Assembly (NCBI GenBank): GCA_963759155.1 | Contig: CAVWXX010000019.1 | Coordinates: forward strand, 310,001 to 374,000 | Direction: 5' to 3' | DNA: 64,000 bases | Origin: SZUA-36 sp963759155 | Lineage (GTDB): Bacteria > Pseudomonadota > Gammaproteobacteria > Xanthomonadales > SZUA-36 | In this document: piece by piece, positions 8,707 through 17,069 of the stretch | How positions within the stretch are numbered: position 1 is the stretch's first letter | How the letters are laid out: each line of letters begins with the position of its first letter | Program-made: the position numbers and the translations under genes | Notes under the pieces: model-generated | Seen by the model: only the letters and a program-made list of their open reading frames with translations | The model's database searches: none | What the model was told of the DNA's origin: nothing

Positions 8707-8748
8707 GCGCAGCCTGGTATCAACCAGGCTGTAGCCTACCGGCTGCGC
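8707..8748. terminator. Nested stem-loop downstream of the YegP gene
   Basis: GCGCAGCC (8707-8714) pairs with GGCTGCGC (8741-8748). Alternatively an inner hairpin forms from AGCCTGGT (8711-8718) and ACCAGGCT (8723-8730). The two structures share bases and are mutually exclusive. No T-run follows. It could be a terminator, a processing site or a small regulatory RNA element; only the structure is certain. Confidence 0.45.
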
Positions 8749-8864
8749 ATTTGAAAAAGTAAATGTTCAAGCCAGCCGTTATCGACGCGGGCACCTGCCT
8801 GGCGCTACTGGCGAAGGTATCTTCAATGCAGCTTCGCCGTGTCAAAAACAAAAGGACACATTAA

Positions 8865-9386
8865 ATGAATTTACTTGATTTACTAGACAGCACCGGTGGT
8901 CAAAAGAGCCTTGGAGCGCTCGCCCAAAACCTGGGTCTTGATGCCGCCAAAGCGAATGACCTGGTGAGTGCACTCGCACCTGCGCTAATGGGCTCATTAC
9001 AGAAACAGACCAGTTCACAGGACGGCTTGGAGGGCTTCAAGAACGCTTTACGCAATGGCAAGCATCAGGACTACCTCAATAACCCGAATAGCATGTCATC
9101 ACCGGAAACAGTCGCCGATGGAAACAACATCCTGGGTCATATTTTTGGCAGCAAAGATGTCAGCCGAAATGTTGCTGCCCAGGCCGCAAAATCTACCGGC
9201 ATTGATCCCAGCCTGATTAAACAGGCGCTGCCTTTGATCGCAAGCCTGGCAATGGGCGCGATGAGCAAGACCAGTAACGAGGGGCAGTCACTCGATAATT
9301 CCACCAGCGACCTCCTGGGTAGCCTTATGGGTGGTGACGGCTTTGATATGGATGATGTAGTCAATATAGCCAAGAAATTTTTCTAG
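8865..9386 (+). CDS. DUF937 domain protein
   Basis: A 173-residue protein with the DUF937 pattern. The helical N-terminal half (LLDLLDSTGGQKSLGALAQNLG) is rich in Leu, Gly and Ser. The middle has the conserved NNILGHIFGSKDVSRNVAAQAAKSTG, and the end is SLMGGDGFDMDDVVNIAKKFF. Function unknown; no signal peptide or membrane segment. AAAGGA precedes the ATG. It belongs loosely with the preceding run of small putative stress proteins. Confidence 0.85.
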   Translation: MNLLDLLDSTGGQKSLGALAQNLGLDAAKANDLVSALAPALMGSLQKQTSSQDGLEGFKNALRNGKHQDYLNNPNSMSSPETVADGNNILGHIFGSKDVSRNVAAQAAKSTGIDPSLIKQALPLIASLAMGAMSKTSNEGQSLDNSTSDLLGSLMGGDGFDMDDVVNIAKKFF

Positions 9387-9404
9387 ACCCTGACGACATT
9401 GAAT

Positions 9405-9438
9405 ACCCTGGCCAGACCTGGCTGACCAGGGTTTTTTT
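9405..9438 (+). terminator. Intrinsic terminator after the DUF937 gene
   Basis: ACCCTGG (9405-9411) pairs with CCAGGGT (9426-9432), and a T-run reaches 9438. The oppositely oriented dehydrogenase gene ends at 9471, and an A-run at 9452-9459 could serve that strand. Confidence 0.75.
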
Positions 9439-9470
9439 GCTCCCAAAAGCACAAAAAAACCACCTGAGTA

Positions 9471-10871
9471 TCAGCCCAGTAGTTTTCCCGGGTTCAAAAT
9501 ATTCATCGGGTCAAATACTGTCTTGATACCCCGCATTCTCTCGATATCTGCATCAGAACGGGTATAGGAAAGATAAGCCTGTTTCAATAAACCGATACCA
9601 TGCTCGGCAGAAATACTGCCCTGGTGTTTACGGGTCAGTTCAAATACATCGGGATTCACCCTTCCACAGACTTTTTCAAACGCCTCAACTGCCATATCCG
9701 CAGGTTTCAGAATATTCATATGCAAGTTACCGTCACCGAAATGCCCATACCACAGCACTTCAAAATCGGGATAGCGCGATTGAGCAAGCTGATCCAGGTC
9801 GTGCAAATAACCCGGGATCGCTGAAATCCTGACCGACAGGTCATTTTTGTAGGGTGTGTATTTTGTAATGGCCTCGGATATACCTTCCCGGTAGCGCCAC
9901 AGGTCTGCTGCCTGCGCTTCACTCTGGCTGATCACACCATCGAGTACCGCCCCTTCCTCCATGCAGTACTCAAAACGCTCCAGCGCAATGTCTTCCTGGC
10001 TCGAATCTGCGCAATCAAATTCAAGTAAAGCGTAATAAGCGGTTTCAGTATCCATTGGAGCAGGCAAATCGTGTCCACTTCGCACATGACGCATGGCGGC
10101 ATCGGACAGAAACTCGAATGCCGTGAGTTGCAGGGCATCATTGAACTGCTTGAAAACAGTCATCATGCCATCAAGGCTGTCCACTGCCAGCAACATGACA
10201 CGCGAGGGCTGCGGCGGGTCGGTCAGGCGCAGTGTTGCCTCGACAATCAATCCCAAAGTGCCTTCGGAACCAATGAATAAATGCCTCAAGTCATATCCGC
10301 TGGCATTCTTGACCAGGCCGCTGTTGCACTCAATCAACGTACCGCGACCATCGATGACCTTCAGTCCGACCACCTGGTCACGGGTCAAGCCATACCGTAA
10401 GACCCTTATACCGCCGGCATTAGTGGCAATATTCCCACCGATTTGGGAGGAACCCTCTGACGCAAAACTGACCGGATAATACAGGTCCTGCTGGCTCGCA
10501 TAATCCTGTATCGCCTGGGTGACCACACCCGGCTCAACCGTCAGTGTGCGATCGACTGCATTAAAATCCAGAATACGTCGCATCCGGTCAAAAGAAACGA
10601 CGACTTCACCATCATCTGCAACCGCACCACCACTCAATCCCGTGCGACCACCAGACGGTACCAGCGGTATCCGGTGCTCCAGCGCCAGCGTTACGAGCCT
10701 GGCGACCTCTGCAGCACTGCGCGGAAATACAACCGCTGCTGCATCAGGTGTCCGGAAACGCGTCCAGTCGCAACCATGACTGTCCAGAACCGCCTCGTCG
10801 GCACTGATTTCCAGTTCCGGACAGTGTGTTCTCAGTAGCTTTAACCTGCTGTTTTTCTGTTCAGTTCGCAT
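9471..10871 (-). CDS. FAD-linked D-2-hydroxyglutarate dehydrogenase (GlcD-like)
   Basis: A 466-residue FAD oxidoreductase of the VAO/GlcD type. The FAD-binding loop PSGGRTGLSGGAVADDGE is at about residues 75-92. QIGGNIATNAGGIRVLRYG follows, and the C-terminal part has NLHMNILKP and SAEHGIGLLKQ. These enzymes oxidise D-2-hydroxyglutarate, D-lactate or glycolate to the 2-oxo acid. Divergence from serA argues for D-2-hydroxyglutarate: SerA makes that compound by coupling 3-phosphoglycerate oxidation to 2-oxoglutarate reduction, and such a pair has been described in Pseudomonas. ATG 10871 is used because the longer frame to 10958 would run into serA. Substrate is inferred from context. Confidence 0.8.
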   Translation of the reverse strand: MRTEQKNSRLKLLRTHCPELEISADEAVLDSHGCDWTRFRTPDAAAVVFPRSAAEVARLVTLALEHRIPLVPSGGRTGLSGGAVADDGEVVVSFDRMRRILDFNAVDRTLTVEPGVVTQAIQDYASQQDLYYPVSFASEGSSQIGGNIATNAGGIRVLRYGLTRDQVVGLKVIDGRGTLIECNSGLVKNASGYDLRHLFIGSEGTLGLIVEATLRLTDPPQPSRVMLLAVDSLDGMMTVFKQFNDALQLTAFEFLSDAAMRHVRSGHDLPAPMDTETAYYALLEFDCADSSQEDIALERFEYCMEEGAVLDGVISQSEAQAADLWRYREGISEAITKYTPYKNDLSVRISAIPGYLHDLDQLAQSRYPDFEVLWYGHFGDGNLHMNILKPADMAVEAFEKVCGRVNPDVFELTRKHQGSISAEHGIGLLKQAYLSYTRSDADIERMRGIKTVFDPMNILNPGKLLG

Positions 10872-10950
10872 TCCATATTTCCGGTTGATATAAGCTTGAG
10901 CTAACGCGACAATGAAGCTTAATTCATATGCCGGAAGCTTGACCAGACCC

Positions 10951-12192
10951 ATGCGCAATTCTGACCGAAATTACTCGCTCGACAAAGCTAAAATCAAATT
11001 CCTTTTGCTGGAAGGGCTCCACCCGAAGGCCCGTGAGATGATCGAAGGTGCCGGCTATTCGAATATCGTGGAGAAACCCGGCGCCCTGACACCGGAAGAA
11101 TTGAAACAGTCATTGAAAGGCGTGCATTTTGTCGGCATCCGTTCACGCACCCAACTGGATGCTGCTGCCATTGATGCAGCTGACCGTCTGACGGCTATCG
11201 GTTGTTTTTGCATCGGCACCAACCAGGTTGACCTGCAGTACGCCGAACTGGCCGGCATACCCGTGTTCAATGCACCCTTTGCCAATACCCGAAGTGTAGC
11301 CGAACTGGCATTGGCTGAAACCATCATGCTAATGCGTGGCATACCTGAGAAAAATGCCGCCGCGCACCGGGGTGAATGGCTGAAATCCGCCAGCGGCTCG
11401 ACCGAAATACGTGGTAAAACACTTGGCATCGTCGGTTACGGACATATCGGCTCACAGCTTGGCATCATCGCCGAAAGCATGGGTATGCGTGTGATTTTTC
11501 AGGATGTGGAAAACAAACTACCACTGGGCAACGCCGAGGCCAGGGGCAGTATCGAATCCTTGCTGAAAGAAGCCGATGTAGTTTCTCTTCACGTACCGGA
11601 CACCGAGGAAACACGCAATCTCATGTCAGCCAGGCTTATCAGAACCATGCGCAAAGGCAGCTACCTGATCAATGCTGCACGCGGCACGGTGGTTGATATT
11701 GACGCGCTGAGTGATGCCATAAAATCCGGTCACATCGCCGGCGCCGCCATCGACGTGTTTCCGAAAGAGCCCAAGTCAAATAATGAACGCTTCGAATCAC
11801 CGCTGGTTGGTCTGGATAATGTTTTGCTGACACCACATATCGGCGGCAGCACGCTGGAGGCGCAGGCAAATATCGCTGTGGAGGTTGCCAGCAAACTGGT
11901 GCGTTACAGTGATAACGGCACAACGCGTTCGGCTGTCAATTTTCCGCAAGTGTCACTGCCGGACCACGGGCTTACCCGTCGCATCATGCATATTCACCAC
12001 AATGAACCGGGCGTTTTGAAAGACATCAACCAGGTATTTTTTGACAGCGAGGTAAATATTGCCGCGCAATACCTGCAAACTGAAGGCGGTATCGGCTACG
12101 TGGTAATGGATGTGGAATCCGACGATGTCGCTTCCCTGGTGAAAGACCTGGCAAAAATTCCCGCCACTATCCGCACGCGTATATTGCATTGA
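10951..12192 (+). CDS. serA: D-3-phosphoglycerate dehydrogenase, E. coli type
   Basis: A 413-residue enzyme catalysing the first step of serine synthesis. It follows E. coli SerA closely: KIKFLLLEG at the start, the signature IGCFCIGTNQVDL, NAD-binding GIVGYGHIGSQLG, catalytic NAARGTVVD (Arg), and LLTPHIGGST with the catalytic His. A C-terminal ACT domain (IHHNEPGVLKDINQVF onward) senses serine. ATG 10951 matches the E. coli start; ATG 10912 would add 13 residues and cannot be excluded. It is divergent from the D-2-hydroxyglutarate dehydrogenase, 79 bases away, which fits coupling of the two reactions. Confidence 0.95.
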   Translation: MRNSDRNYSLDKAKIKFLLLEGLHPKAREMIEGAGYSNIVEKPGALTPEELKQSLKGVHFVGIRSRTQLDAAAIDAADRLTAIGCFCIGTNQVDLQYAELAGIPVFNAPFANTRSVAELALAETIMLMRGIPEKNAAAHRGEWLKSASGSTEIRGKTLGIVGYGHIGSQLGIIAESMGMRVIFQDVENKLPLGNAEARGSIESLLKEADVVSLHVPDTEETRNLMSARLIRTMRKGSYLINAARGTVVDIDALSDAIKSGHIAGAAIDVFPKEPKSNNERFESPLVGLDNVLLTPHIGGSTLEAQANIAVEVASKLVRYSDNGTTRSAVNFPQVSLPDHGLTRRIMHIHHNEPGVLKDINQVFFDSEVNIAAQYLQTEGGIGYVVMDVESDDVASLVKDLAKIPATIRTRILH

Positions 12193-12268
12193 TACAGGTG
12201 TTGCCGCTGAATTTGCCAATTCTGATAATATAAAAGAAGATACCTGAAACCCAAGAGTGAGGCCTCTG

Positions 12269-13336
12269 ATGAAAGTCAATCAACATCGTATCGTATTTAT
12301 TCTACTGATCAGTTTTTTGTTGACCGCTCCGTTGTCATACGGCCAGGAAAAGGTAAAACCACCCAAAATATTCAGCAACAGCGATGACTTACATGTCACT
12401 CTCTCAGGCCCCTGGAAGACCATCAAGAGAAATAAAAAGAAAGACGAAAAATATCCGGTGCAACTAAGCTATACCGGCGCAGATGGGGCACAACATACAT
12501 TTGATGCCGAGGTGACACTTCGGGGCATAACACGCAGGCGTATTTGTGACTTCCCACCGCTGAAGATTCATTTTGATAAGAAAAAACTGAAAGGCACGGA
12601 GTTCAGGGGCAATAAGTCACTGAAGCTCGTGACTTACTGCGACACCAATAGCAAGTACGAGCAATATTACATCAAGGAATTCCTGACCTATCGTATTTAC
12701 AACCTTATCACCGATTACAGCTTCCGGGCACAACCCATGGTGATCGAATACAAGGACAGTGAAAGAAACGACAAGTCTATCACCCGCTTTGGCTTTTTGA
12801 TCGAAGACGTGGACGACATGGCCAAACGCAACGACCTCAAAGAACTGTCTATCCCCAAGGTCCCCTACCGGGATTTGGAACCTGCCACAACCAATCAGTT
12901 ATCACTGTTCCAATACATGATTGGTAATCTCGACTGGGCCGCAACCAGCGGACCAAAAGATGATAGTTGTTGTCACAATTCAAGGCTTATCGGTGCAGGA
13001 GACGATATCGACCCGAAGTATGCGGTACCTTACGATTTTGACTCTTCCGGCCTGGTCAATGCACATTATGCCGCACCACCCGAGGGACTGAAGGTTAGAA
13101 ATGTCCGGCAAAGACTCTACCGTGGGTTCTGTGTGAATAATGAACAGCTACCACAGACTGTAGAACTGTTTAATCAGAAGAAGACGGACATCCTGTCGCT
13201 GTTTCAAAATAACACGCATCTGAACGAGTATATGCGTGATGGTGCGATCGACTATATCGAAGACTTCTACAAAATCATCAATGACCCGAAAAAACTCGAC
13301 AAGGAGATTATTGACAAGTGCCGGGGACGGGAGTAA
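12269..13336 (+). CDS. Secreted protein of unknown function
   Basis: A 355-residue protein with a Sec signal peptide (IVFILLISFLLTAPLSYGQE). I do not recognise a named family with certainty. The middle has NQLSLFQYMIGNLDWA, and later YDFDSSGLVNAHYA, an arrangement reminiscent of the catalytic part of CotH-like secreted kinases; this is a weak inference. A Cys pair (DDSCCHN) and a late RGFC suggest disulfides. ATG 12269 has GTGAGG upstream; the frame opens from a GTG at 12257. The 3' end overlaps the convergent phosphatase gene by 29 bases (13308-13336). Confidence 0.6.
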   Translation: MKVNQHRIVFILLISFLLTAPLSYGQEKVKPPKIFSNSDDLHVTLSGPWKTIKRNKKKDEKYPVQLSYTGADGAQHTFDAEVTLRGITRRRICDFPPLKIHFDKKKLKGTEFRGNKSLKLVTYCDTNSKYEQYYIKEFLTYRIYNLITDYSFRAQPMVIEYKDSERNDKSITRFGFLIEDVDDMAKRNDLKELSIPKVPYRDLEPATTNQLSLFQYMIGNLDWAATSGPKDDSCCHNSRLIGAGDDIDPKYAVPYDFDSSGLVNAHYAAPPEGLKVRNVRQRLYRGFCVNNEQLPQTVELFNQKKTDILSLFQNNTHLNEYMRDGAIDYIEDFYKIINDPKKLDKEIIDKCRGRE

Positions 13337-14522
13337 CTGCACCCTCGACCTGGGCGTTGTCTGCATCCCCGGTGGCAACCGCCTCAGCCTGTGGCGGTGC
13401 CTGCATCCTGGCCAGACGCTGTTTCAAGTGACCGTTATTTGAATCGGCTTGAATAACCGCCAGCAGGTAATCCTCGCGTCCGCTGTTATCGGCCGGTAGC
13501 GGGATTCTCTTATCTCCATAAATCGCTGTTGCGCCTTGTGCTGTTAACTCCAGCACCCCCTTGTGTGCGCCGTAATGGGTGGCAATTCCCGTATCATTCG
13601 CGACGACGCGCTGATCAAAACGCGGCCAGACAACACCACCGGTGGGCGTATGACCGATGACGATGCGCCTGGCACCATAGCGTTTAAGAATATTATCCAA
13701 TGTCTGGCTATAAACCTCATCGGTTTCATCTGTCTCTGCCAGCCCCCGGTACCAGACCGGCCCCAGCGGATCATTCATGGCGTTCACCATGGTTGGATCG
13801 TTAACCTGCATCGCCTCTATAACCTGCTCGGTCAATGATTGGAGACTGAACTTACAATATTTTTCACTGATGCCGCCATGCAGAAATATGGTGTCATTCA
13901 CCTGTATCGCCACCTGGTTATCTTTCACCCACTTCCCATACTCGCCATTAAGTGACCAGGCCTGACGATGCTCGACCCACCCCAGCGGCACCTCTTTCTC
14001 CCACTCCAGACGATAGGCCTCGAGATCCATATCCGCAAACTCCGGGACATTGGCCTGCATCCACTCTACCTGTCGTTCCCACTGCATTTCTTGCAGTCGG
14101 GCCGAGTTTTTTGTTGTGAAAGCTTTAAATTCACCAGGTGCGACGTAGCGGAGATCGCCGATGACATTCATGGTCTCGTGATTACCAATCAGCAAATGCA
14201 CGTAACCACCTTTCTTTTTCGCCTGTTTTTTCAACTTCACCAGGTGGTCAATTATTTTTCGGCTATCATCACCCCGGTCCGTAATATCACCCGTTTGTAC
14301 CAGGTGGGTTTCACCCCCGCTCCACTTTCCATTCTTGCCAATCAACCCGGCGGATTCCATAACCTTGATGTATTGTCCGTAGTCGCCATGCAGATCACCA
14401 ATTGCGACAACCCGTTCGACACCGGTCCAGTGATAGTCATCGACTTTCTTTGCCTTGGCATTTGCCGGACCACTGAGAAGCAGGGCCGAAAACAGAATCA
14501 TGATAAATAACGATGCTTTCAT
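13308..14522 (-). CDS. Secreted metallophosphoesterase (Shewanella-like phosphatase family)
   Basis: A 404-residue calcineurin-like phosphoesterase. All PPP-type metal motifs are visible: GDLHGDYGQY, GDITDRGDDS, LLIGNHETMN and, later, HGGISEKY and GHTPTGG. An N-terminal signal peptide (LFIMILFSALLLSGPANA) sends it to the periplasm. The layout matches bacterial relatives of the SLP/RLPH phosphatases; targets are unknown. The C-terminal 40 residues are low complexity (Ala/Gln/Val-rich). The frame opens from TTG 14552, but ATG 14522 directly precedes the signal. It lies 26 bases after the DUF4956 gene, probably in one transcript. Confidence 0.85.
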   Translation of the reverse strand: MKASLFIMILFSALLLSGPANAKAKKVDDYHWTGVERVVAIGDLHGDYGQYIKVMESAGLIGKNGKWSGGETHLVQTGDITDRGDDSRKIIDHLVKLKKQAKKKGGYVHLLIGNHETMNVIGDLRYVAPGEFKAFTTKNSARLQEMQWERQVEWMQANVPEFADMDLEAYRLEWEKEVPLGWVEHRQAWSLNGEYGKWVKDNQVAIQVNDTIFLHGGISEKYCKFSLQSLTEQVIEAMQVNDPTMVNAMNDPLGPVWYRGLAETDETDEVYSQTLDNILKRYGARRIVIGHTPTGGVVWPRFDQRVVANDTGIATHYGAHKGVLELTAQGATAIYGDKRIPLPADNSGREDYLLAVIQADSNNGHLKQRLARMQAPPQAEAVATGDADNAQVEGAVTPVPGTCQ

Positions 14523-14548
14523 ATTAAATCCAAATTCACCTTTTACAC

Positions 14549-15205
14549 TCAATCGAAAATACCCGTATCTTTTTCCTGGGCCTTCTGACGTTCAATTTCA
14601 CGCGGGCTTTGACGCATATAGGTTTTTGAATCGTCATAGCCACCATAGTTCAACTCCCACAGAATTAAAAATGTGTAGTTGAAAATAGCAGACATCACCG
14701 CAGCAACCAGTAACATACCCACACCGCAGGAAAGACCAACACCAACGGCCATGAAAATAAACAGCGAATCAGCGGTGCTTTTCAATGCATACCGATAACG
14801 AACGCCAGCCACTACACCGGCCAGGCTGAACGCCATGGCCAGGCTGTTATGAACGATCAACACAATCCCTGTCACTGCTATCGGCAGAATCAGGATGGTT
14901 TCCAGTAATGACTGATCCATCTTGGCCTTGCTACGCACCGCTATATATGTCCATGAAACCGGAACCATCAGGGCAACCGCTCCGAGGATAGCCATCACCA
15001 GCCACAGCAAACCGCCCACTTCGTCGGTCACATTTGAAGCATGAATGACAATACCACCAATATTACTGTCCGACTCCTGGTTAAACAGGGTCTCAACCAC
15101 ACCCAGTGGCAAATAGCGGTGCAGATCAGGCACCAGTTGGTAACCGCCCCAGATCAGCAGCGCCAGAACCCCGTAAAACAAATTCAATCTTAAAAGCAGT
15201 CTCAT
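14549..15205 (-). CDS. DUF4956 membrane protein
   Basis: A 218-residue protein with about five membrane segments: one at the N-terminus (YGVLALLIWGGY), one at LLWLVMAILGAVALMV, then pairs around LILPIAVTGIVLIVH and FIFMAVGVGLSCGVGMLLVAAVM. The loop AGVVAGVRYRYALKSTADSLFIF carries the conserved R-Y-R--L----D pattern of DUF4956. The family often neighbours polyphosphate-polymerase-like VTC-domain or CotH genes. That fits loosely with the secreted unknown gene at 12269 and the phosphatase beside it. ATG 15205 has AAAGGGA upstream; a TTG at 15220 is in frame. Confidence 0.75.
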   Translation of the reverse strand: MRLLLRLNLFYGVLALLIWGGYQLVPDLHRYLPLGVVETLFNQESDSNIGGIVIHASNVTDEVGGLLWLVMAILGAVALMVPVSWTYIAVRSKAKMDQSLLETILILPIAVTGIVLIVHNSLAMAFSLAGVVAGVRYRYALKSTADSLFIFMAVGVGLSCGVGMLLVAAVMSAIFNYTFLILWELNYGGYDDSKTYMRQSPREIERQKAQEKDTGIFD

Positions 15206-15269
15206 GTTTTTCCCTTTCAATGGATTTGGCTCATAGCTGAAATGTCCCGCCTTATTATGCTGATTTTGT

Positions 15270-16940
15270 TCAACCTACACCAACCACGGTGCCATCGGGT
15301 AACAATTCAATCTGCTCGGCCATGGGTCGCTTCGGCAAGCCCGGCATACGCATGATTTTACCAGTCAGAATGATCAGGAAGCCGGCCCCTGCACTGACCT
15401 GTATATTCCTGACAGTTACCTCGAAGTCACGAGGCCGGCCATGCAGTAACGGATCATCAGAAAGTGAACTTGGTGCCTTGGCAATACAGACTGGTAACTT
15501 GTCCAGGCCAAGAGACGTAACGGTTTTCAGGTCGTGCTCCGCCTCCTTGGTAAAGGCCACATCATCGGCGCCATACATATCTTTACAAACCTTGTGTACC
15601 TTCTCATAAACCGTGTCTTCGAGTTCATACAAAGGTGAAAACGGTTTGTTATATGCCACTGACTTCATCACTTCACGTGCGAGATCCTGCGCACCTTTGC
15701 CACCTTCAGCAAAATGCCTGGATTCCGCAAAGGAAACACCGTGTGCCAGCGCCCGTTCCCGGATGATCCGGATTTCTTCATCCGTATCATTGGCAAACCT
15801 GTTAAGGGCAACGACCGGATGCTTATTGAAATGGGAGACGCTTTCAATATGCTTGTCCAGGTTTTCCAGACCGAGCCTGACCGCTTCCACATCTGGCTGA
15901 TCGAGGGCATCTTTGGCTTTGCCGCCATGCAATTTCAACGCCCGTACAGTCGTTACAACCACCACCGCATCAGGGTCCAGGCCATTGGGTCGACACTTGA
16001 TGTGAAAGAACTTCTCGGCACCCAGGTCAAAACCAAAACCGGCTTCGGTGACAGTCCAGTCCGCGTGTTGCATGGCCATGCGTGTTGCGAAAACACTGTT
16101 ACAGCCATGCGCAATATTGGCAAAAGGCCCACCGTGCATGAATGCCGGTGTTCCTTCAAGCGTCTGCACCAGGTTGGGATGAACCGCGTCCCTGAGTAAT
16201 GCCATCATGGCGCCGGTGATCTTCAGGTCCTTCAGATAAACCGGCGAACCTTTCCAGGTGGTTCCCACCAGGATATTATCAAATCTTCTGCGCAGGTCCT
16301 CCATGCTATTGGCTAAACAAAGAATCGCCATGATTTCAGATGCCGCCGTAATATCGAAGCCACCCTCACGTGGAATACCCTGCATTCTGCCACCCAGACC
16401 GATAACGATATTTCTCAGGGTGCGGTCATTCATATCCATGACCCGTCGCCAAACAATCTGACGGGGGTCCAGGCCCATCTCGTTGCCCTGGAAAATATGA
16501 TTATCGATTGCCGCCGCGACCAGGTTATTGACCGTTGTAATCGCATGAAAATCGCCGGTGAAATGCAGATTAATGCGACCTGCCGGGATGATCTGACTGT
16601 AACCTCCACCGGTGGCGCCACCCTTGATGCCGAGGCAGGGGCCGAGGGAAGGCTCTCTTAAAGCGAGGCAAACCGACTCACCGAGGCTGTCCAGTGCTTG
16701 TGCAAGACCGATGGATGTGGTCGTTTTGCCCTCACCGGCCGACGTCGGTGTGGTTGCAGACACGAGGATTAAACGGGCTTTGCCTGGACGTTTTCGGGGT
16801 CGGTTCAGCGCATCCAGATTGACCTTGCCGATGCCGTTGCCAAACGGCATCAAGTCATCCGGCTCTACACCAAGTTTGTCCGCAATTTCACTGATGGGGC
16901 GGATACTGACCTGCCTCGCAATATCATAGTCACTGAGCAT
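15270..16940 (-). CDS. fhs: Formate-tetrahydrofolate ligase
   Basis: A 556-residue, full-length enzyme that makes 10-formyl-THF from formate, ATP and THF. The P-loop-like motif TPTSAGEGKTTTSIGLAQAL is at about residues 63-82. Other conserved stretches include REPSLGPCLGIKGGATGGGYSQ, MHGGPFANIAHGCNSV and the C-terminal ILTGKIMRMPGLPKRP. The window also encodes an NAD-linked formate dehydrogenase and two SerA-type enzymes, so formate and one-carbon metabolism is well represented. AAGGA precedes the ATG. Confidence 0.97.
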   Translation of the reverse strand: MLSDYDIARQVSIRPISEIADKLGVEPDDLMPFGNGIGKVNLDALNRPRKRPGKARLILVSATTPTSAGEGKTTTSIGLAQALDSLGESVCLALREPSLGPCLGIKGGATGGGYSQIIPAGRINLHFTGDFHAITTVNNLVAAAIDNHIFQGNEMGLDPRQIVWRRVMDMNDRTLRNIVIGLGGRMQGIPREGGFDITAASEIMAILCLANSMEDLRRRFDNILVGTTWKGSPVYLKDLKITGAMMALLRDAVHPNLVQTLEGTPAFMHGGPFANIAHGCNSVFATRMAMQHADWTVTEAGFGFDLGAEKFFHIKCRPNGLDPDAVVVVTTVRALKLHGGKAKDALDQPDVEAVRLGLENLDKHIESVSHFNKHPVVALNRFANDTDEEIRIIRERALAHGVSFAESRHFAEGGKGAQDLAREVMKSVAYNKPFSPLYELEDTVYEKVHKVCKDMYGADDVAFTKEAEHDLKTVTSLGLDKLPVCIAKAPSSLSDDPLLHGRPRDFEVTVRNIQVSAGAGFLIILTGKIMRMPGLPKRPMAEQIELLPDGTVVGVG

Positions 16941-17069
16941 TTTGTTTTTCCTTGTTTCTCATTATGGTGCTTGTCGCGACACCTCATGACAATCTCTTGG
17001 CGTGAGTTGCGGAGCAAGAGTAACCTTTTTTACAGGACCTTGACGAGCACTGCGAGTCACTACAAGCCA

